Shown: one piece after another, positions 8,271-16,131 of the stretch
How the letters are laid out: every line of letters starts with the position of its first letter
How positions within the stretch are numbered: position 1 is the stretch's first letter
Assembly: GCF_003173775.1 (NCBI RefSeq)
Contig: NZ_CP029552.1
Coordinates: 1,282,001 to 1,346,000, forward strand
Direction of reading: 5' to 3'
From: Methylobacterium sp. 17Sr1-1
GTDB taxonomy: Bacteria > Pseudomonadota > Alphaproteobacteria > Rhizobiales > Beijerinckiaceae
DNA length: 64,000 nucleotides
Notes under the pieces: model-generated
The model's database searches: none
Told to the model about the DNA's origin: nothing
Seen by the model: the letters and a program-made list of their open reading frames with translations, nothing else
Position numbers and translations under genes: made by a program

Positions 8271-8375
8271 CCTGGAGCACCATCCGATCGCGCTGCAATC
8301 GGATGGTGCTCCAGGTCTTCAGTTTTGCCGCATTGTCTTCGACGAACAGGAATCCACTTCGTCGGGAAATGCTCT
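8271..8375. repeat. Palindromic intergenic repeat, family B, copy 1
   Basis: An 18-bp perfect stem (CCTGGAGCACCATCCGAT with its complement, 8271-8288 and 8298-8315) around the 9-nt loop CGCGCTGCA is followed by a less symmetric tail to AATGCTCT at 8375. A second copy in the opposite orientation lies at 36536-36640, with the same loop core and a similar tail. This copy sits between fliF and fliG inside one transcription unit, so it will be present in the mRNA. Confidence 0.8.
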
Positions 8376-8380
8376 CGGTG

Positions 8381-10033
8381 TCAGCGGTCGTTGATCCAGG
8401 TGCGTAGCACCTCGACCGTCTCGGTCGGGTTCGACTTCACGATGTCGACGACGCGCTCGATCGTCTCGGCCTGGATCTTGCCGTTGATCTTGGCGAACTC
8501 GACCAGGCGCCGGGCCTCGTTCTCGGGCGGCGCGAGCTCGGAGGCGACCGCGCTCGCGGTCCCGCCCTCGACCGCCATCACCAGGCCGGGCTCGGCCGAC
8601 AGGATCGAGACCGGGGCGAGCATCGGCACCTCGGACGCGACGACCTTCTGCACCAGCGGGCGCACCACCGTCATCAGCACCACGAGGCCGAGGAGGAAGA
8701 GCACCGACATCTCGGCCACCCGCAGCACGTCCTCCTTGGTCGGCTGGAGGAGCGAGGCGAGGAGGCCCGGCTCCTGCATGTCCGGCACCGCGGGAGCGTC
8801 GGCGAAGCGCAGGTTCACCACCTCGACCTGGTCGCCCCGGGCCTTGTCGTAGCCGACCGCGGTGCGCACGAGCGCGGTGATGCGCTCCAGCTCCGGCGCC
8901 GGCCGGGCTGCGTAGACCGGCTTGCCGTCCGGGCCGGCCGCGTAGGTGCCGTCGATCAGGACCGCCACCGACAGGCGCTTGACCCGGCCGCCGTCGCTCA
9001 CCTCGGTGCGGGTGACCCGGGAGATCTCGTAGTTCGTGGTCTCCTCGTTCTTGTTCGAGGCCTCGCGCGGACCCTGGTTCTGCTGGCCCTGGTTGGCGCC
9101 CGGCAATTCGTTGCCGACGGTGACGCCGGTCTCGTTGCTCTGCGACTGCGAGTTCTCGCTGCGGGTCTGGGTCGAGCGCACCACCCGGCTCTCGGGGTCG
9201 AAGGTCTCGGAGCGGCTCTCGATCCGGTTGGCGTCGAGCTCGGCCGAGACCTGGACCCGGGCTCTGCCCTGGCCGACGATGCCGGCGACGATCTCCTCGA
9301 CCTGGTTGCGCAGGCGCCGCTCGAGGCCGGTCTGGCGCTCGTCGAGGCCGATCCCCGCTTGCGCCTCGGCGCCGCGGGCGCCGTCGGCGAGCAGCCGCCC
9401 GCGCTCGTCGACGATCGAGATGCGCTCGGGCTTCAGGCCCTCGACCGCGGAGGCGACGAGGTGGCGCACCGCCCGGACCTGGCCCGGATCGAGGTCGCCG
9501 GCGAGCCGCACCACGATGGCGGCGCTCGGCGCCTCGCGGTCGCGGGAAAACAGCCGCTTCTCGGGTAGGACGAGATGGACGCGGGCCGCCTGGACCCGGC
9601 CGATGGCCCGGATCGAGCGGGCGAGCTCGCCTTCGAGCGCCCGCAGGTGGTTGACGTTCTGGACGAAGCTCGTCGACGAGAAGGCGTCGCCCTTGTCGAA
9701 GATCTCGTAGCCGACGCCGCCGGCGCTCGGCAGGCCCTTGGCGGCGAGATCCATGCGCAGGCGGGCGAGCTCGGCGCGGGGCGCCATGACGGTCTGGCCG
9801 GCATCGCCCTTGGTCTCGTAGCGGATGCCCTTGGCGTCGAGGTCGCGCACGACCGCGCCGGCATCCTGCACCGAGAGGTCGGTGTAGAGCACGCCCATCT
9901 CGGGCCGCGAGACCCGCAGGATGACGAAGGCGAAGAAACCGATGAGCGCGAGGGTCACCGCACCCATCGCGGCGAGCCGCGCGGGCCCCAGCTTCGCCAC
10001 CAGATCGAGGACCGGCTTCACGACGTCATGCAC
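8381..10033 (-). CDS. fliF: Flagellar MS-ring protein FliF
   Basis: 550 aa from GTG 10033. One transmembrane segment lies near residues 18-40, the YscJ/FliF ring-building domains follow (VLYTDLSVQDAGAVVRDL, then the G-F-D-type ring repeat), and a second membrane segment near residue 445 precedes the cytoplasmic tail that binds FliG (ending EVLRTWINDR). The frame is open upstream to a TTG at 10108, but that would place a CtrA-like box inside the gene, so GTG 10033 is preferred. It is the first gene of the fliF-G-H-N-flbD run. Confidence 0.93.
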   Translation of the reverse strand: MHDVVKPVLDLVAKLGPARLAAMGAVTLALIGFFAFVILRVSRPEMGVLYTDLSVQDAGAVVRDLDAKGIRYETKGDAGQTVMAPRAELARLRMDLAAKGLPSAGGVGYEIFDKGDAFSSTSFVQNVNHLRALEGELARSIRAIGRVQAARVHLVLPEKRLFSRDREAPSAAIVVRLAGDLDPGQVRAVRHLVASAVEGLKPERISIVDERGRLLADGARGAEAQAGIGLDERQTGLERRLRNQVEEIVAGIVGQGRARVQVSAELDANRIESRSETFDPESRVVRSTQTRSENSQSQSNETGVTVGNELPGANQGQQNQGPREASNKNEETTNYEISRVTRTEVSDGGRVKRLSVAVLIDGTYAAGPDGKPVYAARPAPELERITALVRTAVGYDKARGDQVEVVNLRFADAPAVPDMQEPGLLASLLQPTKEDVLRVAEMSVLFLLGLVVLMTVVRPLVQKVVASEVPMLAPVSILSAEPGLVMAVEGGTASAVASELAPPENEARRLVEFAKINGKIQAETIERVVDIVKSNPTETVEVLRTWINDR

Positions 10034-10083
10034 CCGCCAACCGGGGCCACGGCGGCCCCAGGGCAAAATTTGCCGAGTCGTGG

Positions 10084-10098
10084 TTAGGCTTTGGTTAA
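10084..10098 (-). promoter_or_regulatory. CtrA-like binding site upstream of fliF
   Basis: Read toward fliF the site is TTAA-N7-CTAA; on the plus strand it is TTAG-N7-TTAAC. It differs at one position from the CtrA consensus TTAA-N7-TTAA. It is centred about 58 bp upstream of the chosen fliF start. In Caulobacter the fliF promoter is directly CtrA-controlled (established), and the CtrA antagonist SciP is encoded next door here. Assignment is by motif only. Confidence 0.6.
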
Positions 10099-10200
10099 CG
10101 GCGCGCAACGGATTGCGCTCAGGCCCGGGACACCTGCGACTTCCGGGGGAAGCGGGGTGGACCGGGACGGCAGATCAAACGACGTCCGGGGAAAGGAATT

Positions 10201-10493
10201 GGCGCGGGTTTCCCCTCTCCCCGACATATCCCGGGCTTGCCCGGGAGCTGCAATCAAGGGACGAAGTCGGGCAAGCCCGACTTCTCGCGGAAAGAGGGCC
10301 GTGTCTCCGTTCAGGAGACACGGCAAGCGGGGGCGAAAGCCGGAGCGAGGGTGAGGGGGTGCCGGAAGAGCCTCATCCGGAAACACCCCCTCACCCTCGC
10401 GGCGAACCTCGGGTTCGCTACACGGGCTTGCCGCACCCTCTGAACGAGGGTTCGGCCCTCTCCCCGCCCGCGGGGAGAGGAGAAACCCGCGCC
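10201..10493. repeat. Long inverted-repeat element, family C, copy 1
   Basis: The left end starts GGCGCGGGTTTCCCCTCTCC and the right end closes with its mirror (GGAGAGGAGAAACCCGCGCC). Inside are further hairpins (CCCGGGCTTGCCCGGG; AGTCGGGCAAGCCCGACT; GGTGAGGGGGT mirrored by ACCCCCTCACC). A related element lies at 45131-45350. It fills most of the 516-bp gap between sciP and fliF. No gene is visible in it, although several frames stay open because of GC bias. Confidence 0.8.
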
Positions 10494-10549
10494 TTATATT
10501 TTCCCGGGCAGGCCTGCGGGTGCCGCATTCAAGACGCAGGCACCGCGTC

Positions 10550-10825
10550 TCACTGCCGATAGTGCTGGATCCGCGTCGTGCGCAGGCCGGCGAGGCCGTG
10601 CTGCTCGATCGAATACTGCCAGCTCAAGAATTCCTCGGTGGTCAGCGTGTAACGCTGACACGCCTCTTCCAGGCTCAGGAGCCCGCCGCGCACCGCGGCC
10701 ACCACTTCGGCCTTGCGCCGGATCACCCATCGGCGCGTGTCGGTCGGCGGAAGGTCCGCGATCGTTAGCGGACTTCCGTCTGGCCCGATGACGTACTTCG
10801 CCCTCGGGCGATGCGGTTCGGTCAT
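10550..10825 (-). CDS. sciP: CtrA inhibitor SciP (DUF1153 family)
   Basis: 91 aa from ATG 10825 (MTEPHRPRAKYVIGPDG..), the normal size. The central part (LPPTDTRRWVIRRKAEVVAA) and the helix-turn-helix (GLLSLEEACQRYTLTTEEFL) are nearly invariant in this family. SciP binds CtrA and blocks its activation of target promoters, including flagellar ones, in newborn cells (known in Caulobacter). Three GANTC methylation sites lie 65-114 bp upstream of the start. The gene sits between flgD and fliF, on the same strand. An upstream in-frame extension of 44 codons exists but looks non-coding. Confidence 0.9.
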   Translation of the reverse strand: MTEPHRPRAKYVIGPDGSPLTIADLPPTDTRRWVIRRKAEVVAAVRGGLLSLEEACQRYTLTTEEFLSWQYSIEQHGLAGLRTTRIQHYRQ

Positions 10826-10889
10826 GATACGCTCTACACTCGACTGACCTGTCGAGACCGACGCTAGGCATCCGCGCTTAAGATTGGTT

Positions 10890-10939
10890 GAATCATTTCC
10901 CTCGCATGTGATTCGTAATCCACAGCAATCCACCGAATC
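10890..10939 (-). promoter_or_regulatory. Cluster of three GANTC (CcrM) sites upstream of sciP
   Basis: GAATC at 10890-10894, GATTC at 10910-10914 and GAATC at 10935-10939 (the last overlaps the flgD end). GANTC is the target of the cell-cycle methyltransferase CcrM, and GcrA senses its methylation at promoters (established in alphaproteobacteria). Chance expectation is roughly one site per 256 bp, less in GC-rich DNA. The stretch is also AT-richer than its surroundings, as expected of a promoter. Confidence 0.55.
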
Positions 10940-11618
10940 AGTTGCCGCCGGTGCCACCGATCGCCTCGACGCTGCTGAGGGCCACGGTGCGGTCGCCGAT
11001 GGTCAGGACCGGTTCGGCGCCGGTGACGTCGACGCTGGTGATCGCGCCGGAGATCTTGGTGTCGACGGCGACGCTCGACCCGGTGGCATCGAGGGCCTGG
11101 ACCTTCAGGGTGTATTTCCCGTCCGCGGCGAGCTGCCCGGTCGAGGCGCGCCCGTCCCAGGTGAAGCTCTGGCTGCCGGCGGGCAGGGCCTTGGTCTGGG
11201 TGGCGACGACGTTGCCCTTGGCGTCGGTGATGGTCATCACCGCCTTGGCGGCGGCTCGCGCAGGGTTGAGCGTCCAGGTCGCAGCGCCCTCGGCGAGGGA
11301 GGTCGTGGCGCCGTCCGCCGTCACGGTCTTGCCGATCAGCCCCGAGGCGGTCGCAGCGGCCGACGCCTTGCTGGCGGTGATCAGGCTGCCGAGCTGGTCG
11401 TTGGTCTTGAGCTGCTGCTCGACCGAGGCGAACTGCACCAGCTGCTGGGTGAACTGGTTGGTGTCGAGGGGGTCGAGCGGGTTCTGGTTCTGCAGCTGCG
11501 TCGTCAGCAGGGTCAGGAACTGGTTGAAGTTCCCGGCGATCGTGCTGGCGTCGCTCCCGGTCTTGGCTCCGGTGCTCGCGGTGGAGAGGCTGGTCAGGCT
11601 GCTGATGCCGGCGGTCAT
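10938..11618 (-). CDS. flgD: Flagellar hook assembly (capping) protein FlgD
   Basis: 226 aa. The N-terminal secretion and assembly region has the diagnostic F-L-x-L-L-x-x-Q-L-Q-N-Q-N-P-L-D-P motif (about residues 34-50) and then FTQQLVQFASVEQQ. The C-terminal half is a FlgD Ig-like/tudor region (FTWDGRASTGQ). FlgD caps the growing hook and is secreted without a cleaved signal. It lies 36 nt after fliK, which encodes the hook-length ruler, so the two form a hook unit probably driven from the fliK promoter. Confidence 0.93.
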   Translation of the reverse strand: MTAGISSLTSLSTASTGAKTGSDASTIAGNFNQFLTLLTTQLQNQNPLDPLDTNQFTQQLVQFASVEQQLKTNDQLGSLITASKASAAATASGLIGKTVTADGATTSLAEGAATWTLNPARAAAKAVMTITDAKGNVVATQTKALPAGSQSFTWDGRASTGQLAADGKYTLKVQALDATGSSVAVDTKISGAITSVDVTGAEPVLTIGDRTVALSSVEAIGGTGGN

Positions 11619-11654
11619 CGGGGCCTCGCGGGTTCGGGATTCATCGGAGGATCG

Positions 11655-12950
11655 TCAGATTCGAAGGTCGAGGCCGAGGCGCTGACCGAGGTTGCGCAGG
11701 GGCGGCAGGCCTTGCGCCTCGGCTTCCGCCGCGACCGGTGTCGCGCGCTCGGCCCCCGGCGCCCGGCCGGCCTGGTCGCGCTGCGGATTCTGGCCGCCGC
11801 CGTCGCGTAGGGAGAAGCTCAGGCCCGCCTCGCCGGGATCGAGCCCGGCCTGGGAGAGCGCCTGCTGCAGGCTGGCGGCGTCGCGCTGGAGCAGCGCCAG
11901 GGTCTCGGGCCGCTCGACCACGAGATGCGCCTTCACGGCGCCGTGCTGGCGGTCGATGTCGAGGCGGACGTCGATGCGGCCGAGCTCGTAGGGATCGAGG
12001 CGGATCTCGAAGCGGTTCGAGCCCGCGAGCGCCCGCATCCCGATCGTGAGCGGCACCGCGCTCAAGGGAGCCTGGACCGAGACCGCCGGGCGGTTCTCGG
12101 CGGCGGCCGGCGTCGCGGCGTCGGCGCCCTTCGCCTGCGGCGCGGGCGCCGACGGATCGGGGGCGGCCAGGCCGTCGGGCGCGGCCGCCGCGCCGCCCTC
12201 CTGCGTCTGGTCCTCGGGGCCGCCCGCCTTCGAGGCTTCGGCCAGCAGCGCGGTGATCCGCGGATCGGCGGGGGTCGCCGCCGGCTGGATCGCGGCGGCG
12301 CCCGGATCGGCCGGTGCCGCACCGGGCGCGGCAGCTTTGCCGGTCGCGGGCGCCGTCGGGGCCGGGGCGGCCAGTGCCGGCGGGATCAAGGTGGGGGTCC
12401 CGTCGGGGGCGTCGCCCTCCGTCACCGGCTCGTCGCCGTCATCGGCCTGCGCGGTCTCGCCGGCCGCGGCGCGGACCGCCTCGGCCTGCGCCGCATCGGG
12501 ATCCGCCGCCGGTGACGTCGCGCCGGTCGCGGCAGCCGACTTCGCGGCGACATCCTTCCTCACCCCGTCATCGGCCGCCGCATCGCGGGTCGCCTTGTCC
12601 CTGACGGCTCTGTCCTTGGCGGCTTTGTCCTTGGCGACCACGTCCTTGCGGCGGGCGGCGGTCTCGGCCGCGTCGTCGGCGCGGTCACGGCGGGACCGGG
12701 CCTCGGCGGCATCGGCATGCCTACCCTCGGCGTGCTTCGCTTCAGCGGACTTGGCCTCGTTCCGCGTGTCGGCGGACTTCGTCTCGGAGCCGGGCCGCGC
12801 CGGGGCGTCAGCCTCCCGCGAGGTCGTGCGGACGGTCCGTACCGCCTCCCGGTCGCCCAAGCGGAACGGCTCGTGCGCGGCGGCCCTCGCCGGCCGGGCC
12901 GGCTCGCGCCCCGCAACCCGTCCCCCCTCACCCGCTCCACTGATCTGCAT
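11655..12950 (-). CDS. fliK: Flagellar hook-length control protein FliK
   Basis: 431 aa from ATG 12950, chosen for its strong AGGAGG site 8 nt upstream; the open frame continues to 13055 without such support. The first 300 residues are low-complexity, rich in Ala, Asp, Lys and Pro, with a charged A-K-D-K-A-A-K-D-R-type repeat tract. The last about 110 residues form the Flg_hook domain (RFEIRLDPYELGRIDVRLD). FliK is secreted during hook growth and switches export specificity when the hook reaches length. The long disordered N-terminus is the ruler. A sigma-54-like promoter lies just upstream. Confidence 0.88.
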   Translation of the reverse strand: MQISGAGEGGRVAGREPARPARAAAHEPFRLGDREAVRTVRTTSREADAPARPGSETKSADTRNEAKSAEAKHAEGRHADAAEARSRRDRADDAAETAARRKDVVAKDKAAKDRAVRDKATRDAAADDGVRKDVAAKSAAATGATSPAADPDAAQAEAVRAAAGETAQADDGDEPVTEGDAPDGTPTLIPPALAAPAPTAPATGKAAAPGAAPADPGAAAIQPAATPADPRITALLAEASKAGGPEDQTQEGGAAAAPDGLAAPDPSAPAPQAKGADAATPAAAENRPAVSVQAPLSAVPLTIGMRALAGSNRFEIRLDPYELGRIDVRLDIDRQHGAVKAHLVVERPETLALLQRDAASLQQALSQAGLDPGEAGLSFSLRDGGGQNPQRDQAGRAPGAERATPVAAEAEAQGLPPLRNLGQRLGLDLRI

Positions 12951-12974
12951 CGCCGACCTCCTGGGTCCCGGCAG

Positions 12975-12990
12975 AGCAAGCCCCCTGCCA
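12975..12990 (-). promoter_or_regulatory. Sigma-54-type -24/-12 promoter before fliK
   Basis: On the minus strand the 16-mer TGGCAGGGGGCTTGCT matches the consensus TGGCACR-N4-TTGCW at every fixed position except C6. The GG and GC dinucleotides have the obligatory 10-nt spacing. Transcription would begin about 14 nt before the fliK start, just upstream of its AGGAGG site. FlbD, the likely activator, is encoded in this block. No FlbD enhancer was identified by eye. Confidence 0.65.
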
Positions 12991-13212
12991 GTCCGGACGG
13001 ACATGCAAGCCATTGATTCAGCGAGATGATTTTCCGAAGGCGATCGGTCCGGCAAGGCCGCCCGGTCGAAATCTGCCGAGGCCCCGGCAAGAACTTCCCT
13101 GCGGGCCCCGCGTCGCCCCGCCCTGGCAGAATGCCGGTCGGATCGCTATAGACTCCGCGTGCGGCGCCGGGGTCGATCCCGGGAGCCGCGATGCGTCATC
13201 TCTCGCACGGTC

Positions 13213-14361
13213 ATGAACTCGCTCGATCTGCACAAGGCCCCGGAGGACACCCGCGTCGTGGTGGCGATGTCCGGGGGCGTCGATTCCTCGGTCGTCGCCG
13301 CGCTGCTGAAGCGCGAGGGCTACGACGTGGTCGGGATCACGCTGCAGCTCTACGACCACGGCGCGGCCACCCACCGCCGCGGCGCCTGCTGCGCCGGCCA
13401 GGACATCCACGATGCCCGCCGCGCCGCCGAGACCATCGGCATCCCGCACTACGTGCTCGACTACGAGGACCGGTTCCGCGAGGCGGTGATCGACCGCTTC
13501 GCCGACAGCTACCTCCAGGGCGAGACGCCGATCCCCTGCGTCGAGTGCAACCGCTCGATCAAGTTCCGCGACCTGCTCACCACCGCCCAGGACCTCGGCG
13601 CCGACGTGCTCGCCACCGGCCACTACGTCGCGAGCCGGGCGCTGCCGGGCGGCGGCCGGGCGCTCCACCGCGCCCTCGATCCGGCGCGGGACCAGAGCTA
13701 CTTCCTGTACGCGACCACGAGCGAGCAGCTCGACCTCCTGCGCTTCCCCCTCGGCGAGCGCCCGAAGGACGAGACCCGGGCGCTCGCCAAGGCCTTCGGC
13801 CTGTCGGTCGCCGACAAGCCCGACAGCCAGGACATCTGCTTCGTGCCGCAGGGACGCTATCAGGACGTGATCGCGCGCCTGCGGCCCGACGCGGTGCGCC
13901 CGGGCGAGATCGTCCATCTCGACGGGCGGCGGCTCGGCCGGCACGACGGCATCATCGGCTTCACGGTCGGCCAGCGCCGCGGCCTCAACGTCGCGGCGGG
14001 CGAGCCGCTCTACGTCGTGCGCCTCGAGCCCGGCGAGGCCCGGGTCGTGGTCGGCCCGCGCGAGGCGCTCGCCACCTCGGTGATCCGCCTCGCCGACCCG
14101 AACTGGCTCGGCGACGCGCCGCTCTCGGCCGCGCGCGATCTGCCGGTCGCGGTGCGGGTGCGCTCGACCCGCGAGCCGCGCCCCGCGCAGCTCACCTGGA
14201 ACCCGGACACGGATTGCGCCGAGATCACCCTCGCGACCCCCGAGGACGGGGTGTCGCCGGGCCAGGCCTGCGTCATCTATGCCGATGACGGGCCCCGCGC
14301 GCGGGTGCTGGGCGGCGGCACCATCCGGCGGGTCGAAGCGGAGCGCCTCGCGGCGGCCTGA
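13213..14361 (+). CDS. mnmA: tRNA-specific 2-thiouridylase MnmA
   Basis: 382 aa. It has the N-terminal PP-loop SGGVDSS (20-26) for ATP, the catalytic cysteine motif [10 protein letters not shown] (C109-C112; C112 corresponds to E. coli Cys102) and the second catalytic Cys209 in Q-D-I-C-F-V-P. It thiolates U34 at the wobble position of tRNA Lys, Glu and Gln, using sulfur relayed from cysteine desulfurase. ATG 13213 is taken because homology begins shortly after it; an upstream extension looks non-coding. It is divergent from fliK. Confidence 0.95.
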   Translation: MNSLDLHKAPEDTRVVVAMSGGVDSSVVAALLKREGYDVVGITLQLYDHGAATHRRGACCAGQDIHDARRAAETIGIPHYVLDYEDRFREAVIDRFADSYLQGETPIPCVECNRSIKFRDLLTTAQDLGADVLATGHYVASRALPGGGRALHRALDPARDQSYFLYATTSEQLDLLRFPLGERPKDETRALAKAFGLSVADKPDSQDICFVPQGRYQDVIARLRPDAVRPGEIVHLDGRRLGRHDGIIGFTVGQRRGLNVAAGEPLYVVRLEPGEARVVVGPREALATSVIRLADPNWLGDAPLSAARDLPVAVRVRSTREPRPAQLTWNPDTDCAEITLATPEDGVSPGQACVIYADDGPRARVLGGGTIRRVEAERLAAA

Positions 14362-14412
14362 TACGGACCACCCGATGCGATTTTCCGAAGATTTCTTCGG
14401 GAAACCGTATCA
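14359..14412. repeat. Nested hairpin directly at the mnmA stop codon
   Basis: The outer arms TGATACGG (14359-14366, including the mnmA TGA) and CCGTATCA (14405-14412) enclose an inner stem CCGAAG/CTTCGG. The core GATACGG recurs at 14458-14464 before the next gene. It could be a terminator without a U-tract or a small dispersed repeat. Confidence 0.45.
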
Positions 14413-14466
14413 CACCCTCGCGCGTAGCCGCCCCGCGCGACGATTTTCCTCGGAGACGATACGGAC

Positions 14467-15120
14467 ATGCTGAGCGAGCCGCGAGAGGCGGGGCCCACCA
14501 CCGCCTTGATGCGCAAGGCCTATGCGCGCTGGGCGCCGGTCTACGACGTGGTCTACGACAAGCTCACCGAGCCGGCGGCGCGGGACGCGGTCGAGGCGGC
14601 ACTGGCGGGGGGCAAGCGGATCCTGGAGGCCGGCGTCGGCACCGGCCTGTCGCTCGGCTATTACCCGAAGGATGCCGAGGTCTACGGCGTCGACCTGTCC
14701 GAGGACATGCTGAAGCGCGCCAACCGCAAGGTGGCGCGGCGCGGCCTCACCCACGTCAAGGGCCTCCAGGTCATGGATGTCTGCCGCCTCGGCTATGCCG
14801 ACGCGAGCTTCGACGCGGTGGTGGCGCAGTTCCTCATCACCCTCGTGCCGGACCCGGAAGGCGCCCTCGACGAGTTCCTGCGGGTGGTGCGGCCCGGCGG
14901 CATGATCGTGCTCGCCAACCATTTCGGCCAGGATGCCGGCACCGTCGCCAAGGTCGAGGAGATCGTGGCGCCGCTCTGCGAGAAGATCGGCTGGAGCTCG
15001 GCCTTCAAGGCCGCCCGGATCGAGGCCTGGGCCAGGAGCCGCGGCGTGACCTTCATCGGCGTGCGTCCGACCTTCCCGGGCGGGTTCTTCAAGATCCTGC
15101 GCATGCAGAAGCCCGGGTGA
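14467..15120 (+). CDS. SAM-dependent methyltransferase, possibly phosphatidylethanolamine N-methyltransferase (PmtA type)
   Basis: 217 aa, class I methyltransferase fold. An R-K-A-Y-A-R-W-A-P-V-Y-D start is followed by motif I LEAGVGTGLSL (about 53-63), the acidic D-L-S-E-D-M-L (about 76-82) and a post-motif region LRVVRPGGMIVLANHFG. The Y-x-x-W-A-x-x-Y-D opening and size match bacterial PmtA enzymes of the Rhodobacter/Rhizobium type, which make phosphatidylcholine from phosphatidylethanolamine. A menaquinone/ubiquinone-type methyltransferase is the main alternative. The stop overlaps the next start, which supports co-expression with the membrane protein. Confidence 0.7.
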   Translation: MLSEPREAGPTTALMRKAYARWAPVYDVVYDKLTEPAARDAVEAALAGGKRILEAGVGTGLSLGYYPKDAEVYGVDLSEDMLKRANRKVARRGLTHVKGLQVMDVCRLGYADASFDAVVAQFLITLVPDPEGALDEFLRVVRPGGMIVLANHFGQDAGTVAKVEEIVAPLCEKIGWSSAFKAARIEAWARSRGVTFIGVRPTFPGGFFKILRMQKPG

Positions 15121-15971
15121 GCGCGCTGACCCGGCCGCAAGATCCCCCGCAAGATCCCCTGACGCAAGAACCCGCGCCCGACCCGACGCCGGCCGCCGGC
15201 CCGGAATCCGTGGCGGCTCCGGCGTGGCGCGGCTGGCTGCGGGTGCTGCCGCTCGTCGCCCTGGTGGCCCTGTCGATCGGGCTCCTCGTCGGCGGCTTCA
15301 CGCGCTGGTTCAGCCTCGACCAGCTCCTCGCCTCCCGGGCCTTCGCGAAGGCCTGGGTCGCAGAGGGGTTCTGGCGCGCCTATGCCTGCGCCTACCTCGC
15401 CTATGTCGGCACGGTGATCGTGTCGCTGCCGGTCTCGGTGGTCATGACGACCCTGTGCGGCTTCCTGTTCGGGCCGGTCGCCGGGGCGCTGGTGTCGATC
15501 TCGGCCGCCACGACCGGCGCCGTCATCGTGTTCTCGATCGGCCGCACCGCGGCCGGCGAGGTGCTGCTGCGGCGCGCCGGCTCGCGGCTCGGGCGGCTCG
15601 CGGAGGGCTTCCGCCGCGACGCCTTCTCCTACGTGATGGTCTTGCGCCTCCTGCCGGTCTTCCCGTTCTGGATGACCAACCTGGCGCCGGCGATCTTCGG
15701 CGTGCGCCTGCGGACCTTCGCGCTCGCCACCCTCATCGGCATCAGCCCCGGCGCCTTCATCTACGCCTCGGCGGGGGCCGGGGTGGAGACCATCGTGGCG
15801 GCGCACCAGGCGGCGAAGGAGGCCTGCATGGTGGCCGGGGGCATCGCCTGCGACGCCGCCCTGTCGCTGCGGGCCCTCGTGACACCGCAACTTGTCGCTA
15901 CCCTCGTCGGCCTCGGCGTCCTGGCGCTGCTGCCTGTCCTCTGGCGGCGCTGGCGCGGCCGTCCCGGCTGA
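15117..15971 (+). CDS. TVP38/TMEM64 (DedA-like) membrane protein
   Basis: 284 aa with about five or six membrane segments after a Pro-rich N-terminus. The central F-G-P-V-A-G-A-L-V-S-I-x-x-A-T-x-G-A region and the R-L-L-P-V-F-P-F-W-x-x-N-L-A-P-A motif are hallmarks of SNARE-associated/DedA-superfamily proteins, which are linked to lipid scrambling or flipping and envelope homeostasis. The GTG start at 15117 overlaps the methyltransferase stop (GTGA), so the two are probably translationally coupled. This suggests a joint role in membrane lipid handling (inference). Confidence 0.85.
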   Translation: MSALTRPQDPPQDPLTQEPAPDPTPAAGPESVAAPAWRGWLRVLPLVALVALSIGLLVGGFTRWFSLDQLLASRAFAKAWVAEGFWRAYACAYLAYVGTVIVSLPVSVVMTTLCGFLFGPVAGALVSISAATTGAVIVFSIGRTAAGEVLLRRAGSRLGRLAEGFRRDAFSYVMVLRLLPVFPFWMTNLAPAIFGVRLRTFALATLIGISPGAFIYASAGAGVETIVAAHQAAKEACMVAGGIACDAALSLRALVTPQLVATLVGLGVLALLPVLWRRWRGRPG

Positions 15972-16131
15972 GCGACCGGACGATCACGCGCGATTCGCTT
16001 GCCGGCGACTGGATCTTCGACAATTTGAGAATAGCTTCCCCGCCGGCCCCGTGCGAGGGGTCAGGGCGGAGCAGGTATGTTAGTGTCCGGCCGGCGCGTG
16101 CGAGAGTCGGGCGAGCGAGGACGTCGAGACC

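Noticed and set aside
10201..10493. Open frames in the gap between sciP and fliF as small genes
   Set aside because: The sequence is an inverted-repeat element with a second copy at 45131; no ribosome site or conserved protein.
10826..10957. Longer sciP start 44 codons upstream
   Set aside because: The extension covers the GANTC-rich promoter-like stretch, and the family normally starts at the chosen ATG.
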